From an uncultured Bacteroidales bacterium (GTDB lineage Bacteria; Bacteroidota; Bacteroidia; Bacteroidales; Bacteroidaceae), in NCBI GenBank assembly GCA_902800925.1, contig CADCGD010000023.1:1-34755 (forward strand): a DNA stretch of 34,755 nucleotides, given 5' to 3'. Made by a program: the position numbers and the translations under genes. Shown here piece by piece: positions 9,187 to 17,258 of this stretch. The notes under the pieces are model-generated. The model had not been told where the DNA came from. It saw nothing but the letters and a program-made list of their open reading frames with translations, and did not search any database. How positions within the stretch are numbered: the stretch's first letter is position 1; each line of letters starts with the position of its first letter.

Positions 9187-11025
9187 TTAATATGCCTGTT
9201 CATGGACCCCTTTGACCGCTCGGCCAGAGGGGTCATTCATATTCTTAAATGCGGCATCCCATTCCAAGGCGATGGCGGTAGAACATGCTACGCTGGCCTC
9301 GCTGGGTACGCTCTTGGCGGCGCTGTCAGAAGGGAAGTGCTCAGCGAAGATGCTGCGATAATAGTATTCCTCCTTGTTCTTTGGCGGGTTGATGGGGAAC
9401 CGCTCGGCAGCATGCGTCATTTGCTCGTCGCTGACAGCCTCAGCGGTGATTTGTTTCAAGGTGTCAATCCAACTGTAGCCTACGCCATCGCTGAATTGTT
9501 CCTTTTGGCGCCAGGCGACTTCTTCGGGCAGCATGTCGGCAAAGGCCTCGCGAACAATCTTCTTTTCGATGATAAACCTCCCCTCGCCTTTTGGAGAGGG
9601 GTTGGGGGAGAGGCCACACATTTTTGCCTCGGGGTTGGTACGCATGGCCACATCCAGGAACTCCTTGTCGAGGAAGGGCACACGACCCTCGACGCCCCAG
9701 GCAGAGAGACTCTTGTTGGCGCGCAGACAGTCGTACATATACAGCTTCGATAGCTTGCGCACGGTCTCGTCGTGGAAGTCCTTGGCTGTCGGTGCCTTGT
9801 GGAAGTACAGGTAGCCACCGAAGATCTCGTCGGCACCCTCGCCCGAAAGCACCATCTTGATACCCATCGACTTGATGACGCGGGCCAGCAGGTACATCGG
9901 CGTGGATGCGCGGACGGTGGTGACGTCGTAGGTCTCGATGAAGTAGATGACATCGCGGATGGCGTCCAGACCCTCCTGAATGGTGTAGTTGATTTCGTGG
10001 TGCACAGTGCCGATGTGGTCGGCCACGAGCTTGGCCTTCGCCAGGTCGGGCGCACCCTTCAGTCCCACGGCAAACGAGTGCAGGCGCGGCCAGTAAGCGC
10101 GCGTCTTCGAGTCGTCCTCGATGCGGTGCTCGCTGAACTTTTCAGCGATTGCAGAGATGACAGAAGAGTCGAGGCCGCCGGAAAGTAGCACGCCATAAGG
10201 TACATCGCTCATCAGCTGACGCTTGACGGCGTCCTCCAATGCATCATGGATGGCCTGCACAGAAGCCTTGTTGTCCTTTACTGCCTCGTAGTCAAACCAG
10301 TCGCGCTGGTAGTACCGTTTTAGTTTAGAATGTAGAGTGTAGGGTGTAGAGTTTGCTACCGCCGTAGATTCTGCGCTCCCCTCAAGGGCGGTAGCAAACT
10401 CTACATTCTCCGTTCTACACTCTCCACTCCAAAAATAGTGGCCGGGCAGGAACGGCTCATAGCGCTCGCACTGTCCTTCCAGGGCTTTCAGCTCGGAGGC
10501 CACATACATCGTGCCGTCGCTGTCGTACCCTATATATAAAGGTATCACGCCGATGGGGTCGCGGGCAATGAGGAACTCGTTCTTCTCCTCGTCGTAAAGC
10601 ACAAAGGCGAAGATACCGCTGAGTTGTTCCAACATCTGACAAATCTGTTCATGGGTGTAACCACTCCCCTCGCCCTTTGGAGAGGGGTCGGGGGAGAGGC
10701 TTCTATACAGCGCCAGTATCACCTCACAGTCGCTGCCCGTCTGAAACTCATACTGTCCGGCATAGCGACGACGAATCTCCTGATGGTTGTATATCTCACC
10801 GTTCACCGCCAGCACCTGTTTCCTGTCGGGCGAGAACAGCGGCTGTCCCCCACTCTCTGGGTCCACAATGCTCAGTCGCTCGTGAGCCAGAATGGCGCTG
10901 CCGCCACAGTATATTCCACTCCAGTCCGGTCCGCGGTGGCGGATTTTCTGACTCATCTTCAATGCTTTTTCACGCAGCTCATGCGTCTGCTCCTTAACGT
11001 TTAATATTGCTACTATTCCACACAT
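9187..11025 (-). CDS. asnB: Asparagine synthetase B (glutamine-hydrolysing) with three in-frame inserts
   Basis: Makes asparagine from aspartate, glutamine and ATP. The N-terminal Ntn glutaminase domain starts MCGIVAI with the nucleophile Cys2 and contains RHRGPDWSG and NGEIYNH. The synthetase domain has the ATP loop SGGLDSS. At 612 residues it is about 55-60 longer than is usual for Bacteroidales AsnB. The excess is three inserts at surface-loop positions: residues about 109-121 (SPDPSPKGEG), about 200-235 (heptad-type, GECRTENVEFATAL...VANSTPYTLHSKL), and another PNPSPKGEG near the C-terminal third. Catalytic motifs lie outside the inserts and no stop is introduced, so the enzyme is probably active. 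It follows the first amt by 27 bp, which suggests coupling of ammonium uptake to asparagine synthesis. Confidence 0.95.
   Translation of the reverse strand: MCGIVAILNVKEQTHELREKALKMSQKIRHRGPDWSGIYCGGSAILAHERLSIVDPESGGQPLFSPDRKQVLAVNGEIYNHQEIRRRYAGQYEFQTGSDCEVILALYRSLSPDPSPKGEGSGYTHEQICQMLEQLSGIFAFVLYDEEKNEFLIARDPIGVIPLYIGYDSDGTMYVASELKALEGQCERYEPFLPGHYFWSGECRTENVEFATALEGSAESTAVANSTPYTLHSKLKRYYQRDWFDYEAVKDNKASVQAIHDALEDAVKRQLMSDVPYGVLLSGGLDSSVISAIAEKFSEHRIEDDSKTRAYWPRLHSFAVGLKGAPDLAKAKLVADHIGTVHHEINYTIQEGLDAIRDVIYFIETYDVTTVRASTPMYLLARVIKSMGIKMVLSGEGADEIFGGYLYFHKAPTAKDFHDETVRKLSKLYMYDCLRANKSLSAWGVEGRVPFLDKEFLDVAMRTNPEAKMCGLSPNPSPKGEGRFIIEKKIVREAFADMLPEEVAWRQKEQFSDGVGYSWIDTLKQITAEAVSDEQMTHAAERFPINPPKNKEEYYYRSIFAEHFPSDSAAKSVPSEASVACSTAIALEWDAAFKNMNDPSGRAVKGVHEQAY
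9578..9614. repeat. PSPKGEG repeat, copy 2, in frame inside asnB
   Basis: A 37-bp G/C-rich unit that in the asnB frame encodes PNPSPKGEG. It matches the copy at 10664-10700 at 35 of 37 positions. The inner part can form a hairpin (CCCCTC with GAGGGG). Confidence 0.85.
10327..10430. repeat. Inverted pair of 7-bp heptad arrays with GCGGTAGCAAA core, inside asnB
   Basis: Left half 10327-10353 has heptads of the AGTGTAG type ending in TTTGCTACCGCC. The right half 10387-10430 is its inverse, GGCGGTAGCAAACTCTAC followed by heptads. The halves are separated by 33 bp. The whole unit is translated in the asnB frame without a stop. Confidence 0.85.
10664..10700. repeat. PSPKGEG repeat, copy 1, in frame inside asnB
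   Basis: Same 37-bp unit and orientation as the copy at 9578-9614. It encodes PDPSPKGEG at residues 112-120 of AsnB, in the glutaminase domain. Confidence 0.85.
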
Positions 11026-11052
11026 GATTCTATTAGACTATTTGACAATTTA

Positions 11053-12438
11053 CTATTTGTTCTTCTCACGGATATGCTCCTCATACTCCGCCAGTTCGCG
11101 CTCACCGATGTGCGCCAGTCCGTAGTGCTCATCGTGCTGCGAGAAGTCGAGGCCCACCTTTTCACTATACTCCGACACACGCATGGGAATCAGACTGTCT
11201 ATGAGTTTATATCCCAGCCAACTCATGGCGAAAGTATAGACGAAGACGATGACGATGGCCAGCAGATGATAGAGGAAGATGACAAAACCATCCCACGTGC
11301 CGGCGATGAGTCCTTCCTGAATGAAGATACCCGTCAGCACGGTGCCGAAGATACCACCCGTGCCGTGCGTCGGGAACACGTCGAGGGCGTCGTCGATGCT
11401 GGTATGCGAGCGCCAATAGACGGCGACGTTACAGATCAGCGTGATGACGAAAGCAATGAAGATGCTCTGGCCCACGGTGACGTAGCCTGCCGATGGCGTA
11501 ATGGCCACCAGACCGACCACGCAACCCACGGCGGCACCCATGGCCGACGGCTTTCTGCCGCGCAGACAGTCAAAGAATATCCACGTCATCATGGCCGTTG
11601 CCGAGGCGGTGTTGGTATTCAGGAACGCCTTGATGGCCTGACCGTCGGCGTGCAGCGATGAGCCGGCATTGAAACCAAACCAACCCAGCCACAACATAGC
11701 AGCACCTAACAATACAAAGGGGATGTTAGCTGGTTCACTCTTACGGGTCTCAGCCTTGCGTCGTCCCAGATAGATAGCACCTGCCAGCGCGGCCACACCG
11801 CTGGATGCATGTACCACGATACCACCGGCGAAATCGATGACGCCCCACTTCATAAACAATCCCTCGGGGTGCCACGTCATGTGGGCCAGCGGACAGTAGA
11901 TGATGAAGAAAAAGAACATCATGAAGAACATATACGCCGAGAAGCGTACACGCTCCGCAAATGATCCTGTAATCAATGACGGGGTGATGATGGCAAACTT
12001 CATCTGGAACAGCGCAAACAGTGCCAAAGGAATGGTCGCACCACCTAATATGTTACCAGCAGGTGTGGTATAAACCTCTGCACCAACATTCTGAAACATT
12101 AGGAACGTCAGCGGGTTGCCAATCACGCCGCCAATGTCGTCACCGAAGCACAGCGAGAAGCCAACCACAACCCAAAGTACTGAAATCAGTCCCATAGCGA
12201 TAAACGACTGCAGCATCGTCGAGATGACATTCTTCGCGCCCACCATGCCGCCATAGAAGAACGATAGTCCAGGTGTCATCATCAGCACAAAAATAGTGGC
12301 CGTAATCAGCCAAGCCACATCGGCGGCCGATATCACCGACCAGTCACACTCAAACGTAGGCTCCCCTACCGCCAATCCCGCCACGGCTATCAGCGTCATC
12401 GCCGTCATCAGGATTATCCATCTTTTCTTAATCTTCAT
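11053..12438 (-). CDS. amt: Ammonium transporter, first copy
   Basis: Amt proteins are trimeric inner-membrane channels for ammonium/ammonia. The 461-residue protein starts with a cleavable-looking signal segment, as is common in Amt, and continues into about eleven hydrophobic helices. Family motifs include MMTPGLSFFYGGMVGAKN, FAGGIVVHASSGVAAL (with one pore His) and FPTHGTGGIFG (the other). WLGWFGFNAGSSL is also typical. It is only distantly similar to the second amt at 19852, so the two are not a recent duplicate. It leads an amt-asnB unit. Its promoter shares three boxes and exact spacings with the glnK-amt promoter. Confidence 0.96.
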   Translation of the reverse strand: MKIKKRWIILMTAMTLIAVAGLAVGEPTFECDWSVISAADVAWLITATIFVLMMTPGLSFFYGGMVGAKNVISTMLQSFIAMGLISVLWVVVGFSLCFGDDIGGVIGNPLTFLMFQNVGAEVYTTPAGNILGGATIPLALFALFQMKFAIITPSLITGSFAERVRFSAYMFFMMFFFFIIYCPLAHMTWHPEGLFMKWGVIDFAGGIVVHASSGVAALAGAIYLGRRKAETRKSEPANIPFVLLGAAMLWLGWFGFNAGSSLHADGQAIKAFLNTNTASATAMMTWIFFDCLRGRKPSAMGAAVGCVVGLVAITPSAGYVTVGQSIFIAFVITLICNVAVYWRSHTSIDDALDVFPTHGTGGIFGTVLTGIFIQEGLIAGTWDGFVIFLYHLLAIVIVFVYTFAMSWLGYKLIDSLIPMRVSEYSEKVGLDFSQHDEHYGLAHIGERELAEYEEHIREKNK

Positions 12439-12470
12439 ACCTTTTCTTTACCTTTTTATTATTTGCGATG

Positions 12471-12478
12471 CAAAGGTA
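12471..12478 (-). promoter_or_regulatory. -7 box of the amt-asnB promoter
   Basis: Minus-strand TACCTTTG, 33 bp upstream of the amt ATG. Three upstream boxes are annotated separately at 12505-12588. Confidence 0.65.
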
Positions 12479-12483
12479 TAACA

Positions 12484-12518
12484 AAAAAGAAAGGAAGCCA
12501 TCAACTTCCTTTCTTTTT
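12484..12518 (-). terminator. Terminator of the pyrG-purF-carA-carB operon
   Basis: A perfect 14-bp stem (12484-12497 with 12505-12518) closes a 7-nt loop. On the minus strand it is followed by TTTTTTGTT. Its upstream arm coincides with the proximal box of the amt promoter, so the same DNA may end one operon and regulate the next. Confidence 0.8.
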
Positions 12519-12588
12519 GATTTAAAATTCTGTTCTATTGTGACATTTTGCAACGTTTTGAGCTGTCCTGCATATCACTTTGTTTACA
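12505..12588 (-). promoter_or_regulatory. Three-box putative operator upstream of amt-asnB
   Basis: Read on the minus strand: TGTAAACAAAGTG (12576-12588), 22 bp, TTGCAAAATGTCA (12541-12553), 20 bp, TCAAAAAGAAAGGAAG (12505-12520), then 26 bp to the -7 box. The same three boxes with the same three spacings occur upstream of glnK. A degenerate plus-strand copy of the middle box, TTACACAATGTCC, lies at 12584-12596. No known regulator was recognised. Confidence 0.7.
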
Positions 12589-12627
12589 CAATGTCCTCAA
12601 ACAGCATCAAATTGTTGCAAATAGTCA

Positions 12628-14358
12628 TTACAGGTACGACAGATAGAGGTAGTTGGTCTGGGCAGGATACTCGGCGGCAAGGGTGTCAATCTGGTTGACG
12701 GTGGGCACGAGGCCCAGCATCTTGCGCCATTTGCGGATGGTGAGACCAGCCTGCTCCATCTTCATGCGATGCTCCAAACCGACGGCACGGGCTATCTGGA
12801 AATCGCTGAAGCCGTAGACCTTGGCGGCACGCAGCAGCAGAGCAACCTCGGGCGACTGCAGGTACTCCTTGAACTCGCTGGGCTCCATGAACTCTGAAAC
12901 CTCCGACAGGTGGGCGTACTCGTGCAACTGCTCGTCGATGTTGACGATGTGCTTCAGCTTCTCAAGGAACCAGCGGTCAATCTTGGTCAGCTGATGAATC
13001 TGCTCCACGCTGTAACCCATCTGCAGGGCCTTCGACACCACGAAGACACGCATGTCGGTAGGCTCGTGCAGCGAGGTGGCAATGTCAGCAATCTTGATTT
13101 CGTGGTTCTCCACAAAACCGTGCATGCCCTGCCCGATCATTCTCAGGCCCTTCTGCAGAGCCTCCTCGAAGGTGCGGCCGACGGCCATCACCTCGCCCAC
13201 CGACTTCATCGACGAGCCGAGCTGCCGTTTGACGCCGTGGAACTTGGTCAAATCCCAGCGCGGAATTTTTACTACAACGTAGTCGAGGGCCGGCTCGAAG
13301 AACGCAGACGTCGTCTTCGTCACCGAGTTCTTCAGTTCGAAGAGCCCGTAGCCGAGGCCCAGTTTTGCAGCCACGAAAGCGAGGGGATAACCCGTGGCCT
13401 TACTGGCCAGCGCCGACGAACGGGACAGTCGGGCGTTGACCTCAATGACGCGGTAGTCCTCAGAGTTGGGGTCGAGGGCGTACTGCACATTGCACTCGCC
13501 GACGATGCCGATGTGGCGGATGATCTTGATGGCCAGCGCGCGCAGCTTGTGGTACTCGCTGTTGGTCAGCGTCTGGCTCGGAGCCACCACGATGCTCTCG
13601 CCGGTGTGAATGCCCAGCGGGTCGAAGTTCTCCATGTTGCAAACGGTGATGCAGTTGTCATACCGGTCGCGCACCACCTCGTATTCTATCTCCTTCCACC
13701 CCTTTAGACTTTTCTCCACCAGCACCTGGGACGAGAACGAGAAGGCTTCCTCGGCCTGTGCCAAGAGTTGTTCCTCGTTGTCGCAGAATCCAGAGCCCAA
13801 ACCGCCGAGGGCGTAGGCAGCACGAAGGATGACGGGGAAGCCCAGCTCGTGGGCAGCCTTCTGTACCTCTTCAACAGTAGAGCAGGCTTCACTCTTGATA
13901 GTCTTCACATCTATCTCGTCAAGCTTCTTCACGAAGAGGTCGCGGTCTTCAGTGTCGATAATGGCCTGTACGGGAGTACCCAGTACCTTGACACCATATT
14001 TCTCCAGGATGCCCTTCTCGTAGAGTTCCACACCGCAGTTCAGGGCCGTCTGACCACCGAACGACAACAGGATGCCGTCAGGACGCTCTTTCTCGATGAC
14101 GCGCTCCACGAACTCGGGCGTCACGGGTTGGAAATACACGGTGTCTGCAACGGCTTGTGAAGCCGTACTGACCTCTTTATCTTTTTGCGAGGTCTGCACC
14201 GTCGCAATATTGGGGTTAATCAGCACTGAATGAATACCCTCCTCCTTCAGCGCCTTCAACGCCTGTGCACCGCTATAGTCGAACTCACCGGCCTGTCCAA
14301 TCTTCAGGGCACCGGAGCCTAAAAGCAAAACCTTTTTTATATCTTTCTTCTCCATCAT
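12628..14358 (-). CDS. carB: Carbamoyl-phosphate synthase large subunit, N-terminal half only
   Basis: CarB makes carbamoyl phosphate for pyrimidines and arginine from ammonia passed by CarA, bicarbonate and two ATP. The normal chain is about 1070 residues in two homologous halves. This frame has 576: the carboxyphosphate half ([23 protein letters not shown], then the ATP-grasp with [12 protein letters not shown] and [20 protein letters not shown]) and the helical oligomerisation domain. It stops after YLYLSYL, exactly where the carbamate-phosphorylating half should begin. No trace of that half is found in the 190 bp before amt. The stop is 110 bp from a good terminator, so the 3' end is organised like a real operon end. 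It overlaps carA by ATGA. It may be a deletion, an assembly error, or a half-enzyme acting as a dimer or with a separately encoded partner. Confidence 0.87.
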   Translation of the reverse strand: MMEKKDIKKVLLLGSGALKIGQAGEFDYSGAQALKALKEEGIHSVLINPNIATVQTSQKDKEVSTASQAVADTVYFQPVTPEFVERVIEKERPDGILLSFGGQTALNCGVELYEKGILEKYGVKVLGTPVQAIIDTEDRDLFVKKLDEIDVKTIKSEACSTVEEVQKAAHELGFPVILRAAYALGGLGSGFCDNEEQLLAQAEEAFSFSSQVLVEKSLKGWKEIEYEVVRDRYDNCITVCNMENFDPLGIHTGESIVVAPSQTLTNSEYHKLRALAIKIIRHIGIVGECNVQYALDPNSEDYRVIEVNARLSRSSALASKATGYPLAFVAAKLGLGYGLFELKNSVTKTTSAFFEPALDYVVVKIPRWDLTKFHGVKRQLGSSMKSVGEVMAVGRTFEEALQKGLRMIGQGMHGFVENHEIKIADIATSLHEPTDMRVFVVSKALQMGYSVEQIHQLTKIDRWFLEKLKHIVNIDEQLHEYAHLSEVSEFMEPSEFKEYLQSPEVALLLRAAKVYGFSDFQIARAVGLEHRMKMEQAGLTIRKWRKMLGLVPTVNQIDTLAAEYPAQTNYLYLSYL

Positions 14359-15497
14359 CCTAACATCTTTACGAATTCATCAAACAAAAACTCTGTGTCC
14401 ACAGGTCCTGAGCATGCCTCGGGGTGGAACTGCGCCGACATCCAGGGGTTCCGCTTGTGGCGGATACCCTCGTTGGAGCCGTCGTTCATATTCACGAAGA
14501 GCGGCTCCCAGTCGGCAGGCAGCGTCTTGTCATCGACGGCATAACCGTGGTTCTGCGACGTGATGAAGCATCGTGTAGTACCTACCTGCTGAACGGGTTG
14601 GTTGTGTGAACGGTGACCATACTTCAGCTTGTAAGTCGTCGCCCCGGCCGCGCGGGCCAGCAGTTGGTTGCCCAGACAGATACCCATGCAAGGCTTCACC
14701 TCCGGGTTATTGAGGAACGTGCGGATGTGCGCCACCGTCTTCTCACAACGCTCAGGGTCGCCAGGACCATTGGCGAGGAAGAGTCCGTCAAACTCCAGCT
14801 CGTTGAAGTCGTAGTCCCAAGGCACGCGCACCACCTCGATACCGCGACGGATAAGACAGCGGATGATATTTGCCTTCACACCGCAATCCACGAGCACGAC
14901 TCGTGGAAGTGTAGAGTATAGAGTGTAGAGTGTAGAGTTTGCTGCCGCCGTGGGTTTGTATGTGATGACCTCCTTGCAGCTGACCTTCTCCACCCAGTTG
15001 ATGCTGCCATAGTCCTCCTTTTCAGGGAGCGCGGTAGCAAACTCTACACTCTCCACTCTACACTCTCCACTCATTTCTATCCTCCCCATCATCACGCCGT
15101 GCTCACGCAGCACCTTCGTCAGGCGGCGTGTATCAATGCCCGTAATGCCTGGCACCTGCTCGCGCTTCAGCCAACTGGCCAACGACTCTTTGGCATTCCA
15201 GTGCGAATATGTCTCACTATAGTCGGCCACCACGAGCGCTTTGGCGTGGATGCGGTCGCTCTCCATAAACAGCGGCAGACCGTCGGCACCGTTGCCAGTA
15301 TCAGGCACGCCGTAGTTGCCTATCAGCGGGAATGTCGTCACCAGTATCTGACCCGCATAGCTGGGGTCTGTCAGACTCTCCGGATAGCCCGACATGGCGG
15401 TGTTGAATACCACCTCGCCACTGGTGTTTCCGTCGAATCCAAACGACCAGCCACAGAACGTCGTACCATCTTCGAGTATTAATCTTGCTTGTCTCAT
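14355..15497 (-). CDS. carA: Carbamoyl-phosphate synthase small subunit with in-frame repeat inserts
   Basis: The glutaminase subunit that supplies ammonia to CarB. It starts [20 protein letters not shown]; the C-terminal class I amidotransferase domain has the nucleophile Cys near residue 271 ([10 protein letters not shown]) and FHPEA near the end. At 380 residues it is about 20 longer than usual. The excess comes from two heptad-type inserts, [19 protein letters not shown] and [14 protein letters not shown], which flank a native stretch ([16 protein letters not shown]). These lie in the N-terminal domain or the interdomain linker, away from the active site. The stop overlaps the carB start by four bases, and the gene follows purF by 5 bp. 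Confidence 0.95.
   Translation of the reverse strand: MRQARLILEDGTTFCGWSFGFDGNTSGEVVFNTAMSGYPESLTDPSYAGQILVTTFPLIGNYGVPDTGNGADGLPLFMESDRIHAKALVVADYSETYSHWNAKESLASWLKREQVPGITGIDTRRLTKVLREHGVMMGRIEMSGECRVESVEFATALPEKEDYGSINWVEKVSCKEVITYKPTAAANSTLYTLYSTLPRVVLVDCGVKANIIRCLIRRGIEVVRVPWDYDFNELEFDGLFLANGPGDPERCEKTVAHIRTFLNNPEVKPCMGICLGNQLLARAAGATTYKLKYGHRSHNQPVQQVGTTRCFITSQNHGYAVDDKTLPADWEPLFVNMNDGSNEGIRHKRNPWMSAQFHPEACSGPVDTEFLFDEFVKMLG
14907..14949. repeat. Heptad array with TTTGCTGCCGCC core, inside carA
   Basis: Successive heptads AGTGTAG, AGTATAG, AGTGTAG, AGTGTAG run into AGTTTGCTGCCGCC. The array is inverted relative to 15031-15073 and is translated as [14 protein letters not shown]. Confidence 0.85.
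15031..15073. repeat. Heptad array with GCGGTAGCAAA core, inside carA
   Basis: Inverse partner of 14907-14949, separated from it by about 80 bp of native carA sequence. In the coding direction its heptads alternate AGTGGAG and AGTGTAG, which avoids an in-frame TAG. It is translated as [14 protein letters not shown]. Confidence 0.85.
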
Positions 15498-15502
15498 ATA
15501 TC

Positions 15503-17257
15503 TTATTGTTCTCTCTTTAATTTCTGCTCAACATAATTTATAAACGCCTGATTCACCAATTTATTGCCGCCTGGTGTGGGGTAATGACCCGTAAAGTACC
15601 AGTCACCCGGATGATTGGGGCATGCCTCGTGCAGCCCCTCGATGCTCTGGAATACCAGTTCGATGGGTGCCTGCATGTCGGCAGGACGCAGCATCTCGAC
15701 AATCTTCTGGTTGATCTCGTCGACGGTGAAAGGCTCATAGACCGCGCGCACACAGTTCCGCATCTGCTCTTTGGGTTTTGCCAACTCTTGCTTGCAGGTC
15801 AAATAGGTGTCGTTCACCAACTGCCACAGGCCGCGCTCCTCAATCAATGCCATCGTGGCGCGGAAGGCACAAAACTCCTCCAGACGGGCCATGTCGATGC
15901 CGTAGTAGTCGGGGTAGCGTATCTGCGGCGACGAGCTGACCATCACTATTTTCTTGGGATGCAGACGGTCGAGAATCTTGAAAATGCTCTCTCTTAATGT
16001 CGTACCACGAACGATCGAGTCGTCGATGATGACGAGATTGTCCTCGTAGGGTCTGAGTGAACCGTAGCTGATGTCATAGACGTGGGCGGCGAGGTCGTTG
16101 CGCTCGCTGTTGTCAGCAATGAACGTGCGCATCTTGATGTCCTTCCAGACGACCTTCTCCGTGCGGACATCGCCATGAAGCTTGCGGAAGCCGTCAGTCA
16201 TGCCGTAATAGGCTACCTCAGCGGTGTTGGGGATATATGAAAAAACTGTGTTGGTTACGTCGCCGTCAATGGCTTTGAGGATAGCAGGCGTCAACTGCTC
16301 GCCCAGTCGTTTGCGCTCCTGATAGATGTCACGATCAGAACCGCGACTGAAGTAGATGCGCTCGAAGCTGCAGGCGCTAAGTTCTTGGGCTGGCATAATC
16401 TGCTCCAAGTGACTCTCACCGTTTTTGCGGACGATAAGTGCCTGGCCTGGGTTCAACTCACGAACGTCCTCGGCTTGCAGGTCGAAGGTGGTCTGTAGCA
16501 CAGGGCGCTCGCTGGCCAGCGCGATAATCTCGTCGTCTTGATACCAGAATGCCGGACGGATGCCCCACGGGTCGCGCACGCTGAACATCTCGCCAGAGCC
16601 CGTCAAACCACACATCACGTAGCCACCGTCGTAGTGGCACATCGTCTTTTTCAGCACGTTGGCCATCTCCACGTTATTATCAATATAGTCGGTGATGGCA
16701 GTACCCTCAAGTCCCTGTTCCTTGGCCTCAACGAACAGGCGTTCCACCTCGCGGTCCAGACGATGGCCCATCAGTTCCAGCGTGATGTACGAGTCGCCAT
16801 AGATACGCGGCGACTGGCCTTGCGCGGTGAGGAACTGGAAGACCTCGTCGATGTTCGTCATATTGAAATTGCCGCACAGACAGAGGTTCTTGGCGCGCCA
16901 ATTGTTACGGCGCAGGAAGGGGTGTACGAACGTCAGACCACTCTTACCTGTCGTAGAATAGCGCAGATGACCCATCAGCAGCTCGCCCTTCATCTCTTCC
17001 GTCACACGACTAAATATCTCGGTGATGGCGTCCTTGCCCTCAGCCTTCTCACGGAACATATACTCCGTGCCGGGCTCGTTCTTCAGACTAACCGAGGCGA
17101 TACCGGCACCCTCTTGTCCGCGGTTGTGCTGCTTCTCCATCATCAGATACAGCTTGTTGAAACCATAGGCCCACGTACCGTATTTCTTCTCGTAGTAGTC
17201 CAGCGGCTTCAACAGGCGAATCATCGCCACACCACACTCATGCTTCAGTTGTTCCAT
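15503..17257 (-). CDS. purF: Amidophosphoribosyltransferase
   Basis: Catalyses the first step of purine synthesis, PRPP plus glutamine to 5-phosphoribosylamine. An Ntn glutaminase domain (MEQLKHECGVAMI, nucleophile Cys8 after presumed removal of a 7-residue propeptide; HNRGQEGAG; LGHLRYSTTG-like MGHLRYSTTG) is followed by a phosphoribosyltransferase domain with the PRPP loop VIIDDSIVRGTT near residue 380. At 584 residues it is longer than the Escherichia coli enzyme but normal for the Bacteroidales form. Only one base separates its ATG from the pyrG stop, and carA follows after 5 bp, so it sits inside one nucleotide-synthesis operon. Confidence 0.93.
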   Translation of the reverse strand: MEQLKHECGVAMIRLLKPLDYYEKKYGTWAYGFNKLYLMMEKQHNRGQEGAGIASVSLKNEPGTEYMFREKAEGKDAITEIFSRVTEEMKGELLMGHLRYSTTGKSGLTFVHPFLRRNNWRAKNLCLCGNFNMTNIDEVFQFLTAQGQSPRIYGDSYITLELMGHRLDREVERLFVEAKEQGLEGTAITDYIDNNVEMANVLKKTMCHYDGGYVMCGLTGSGEMFSVRDPWGIRPAFWYQDDEIIALASERPVLQTTFDLQAEDVRELNPGQALIVRKNGESHLEQIMPAQELSACSFERIYFSRGSDRDIYQERKRLGEQLTPAILKAIDGDVTNTVFSYIPNTAEVAYYGMTDGFRKLHGDVRTEKVVWKDIKMRTFIADNSERNDLAAHVYDISYGSLRPYEDNLVIIDDSIVRGTTLRESIFKILDRLHPKKIVMVSSSPQIRYPDYYGIDMARLEEFCAFRATMALIEERGLWQLVNDTYLTCKQELAKPKEQMRNCVRAVYEPFTVDEINQKIVEMLRPADMQAPIELVFQSIEGLHEACPNHPGDWYFTGHYPTPGGNKLVNQAFINYVEQKLKREQ

Positions 17258-17258
17258 A

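Noticed and set aside
12631-12643. CAGGTACGACAGA shared with 18931-18943, considered as a repeat linked to carB truncation
   Set aside because: A 13-base match between two sites is expected by chance in a window this size and flanks do not match.
12910-13707. 265-codon open frame on the plus strand opposite carB
   Set aside because: Antisense shadow; low-complexity Leu/Val/His composition typical of mirrored GC-rich codons.
14907-15073. Heptad arrays considered as a CRISPR-like array
   Set aside because: No 20-40 bp repeat-spacer structure; units are 7 bp and translated.
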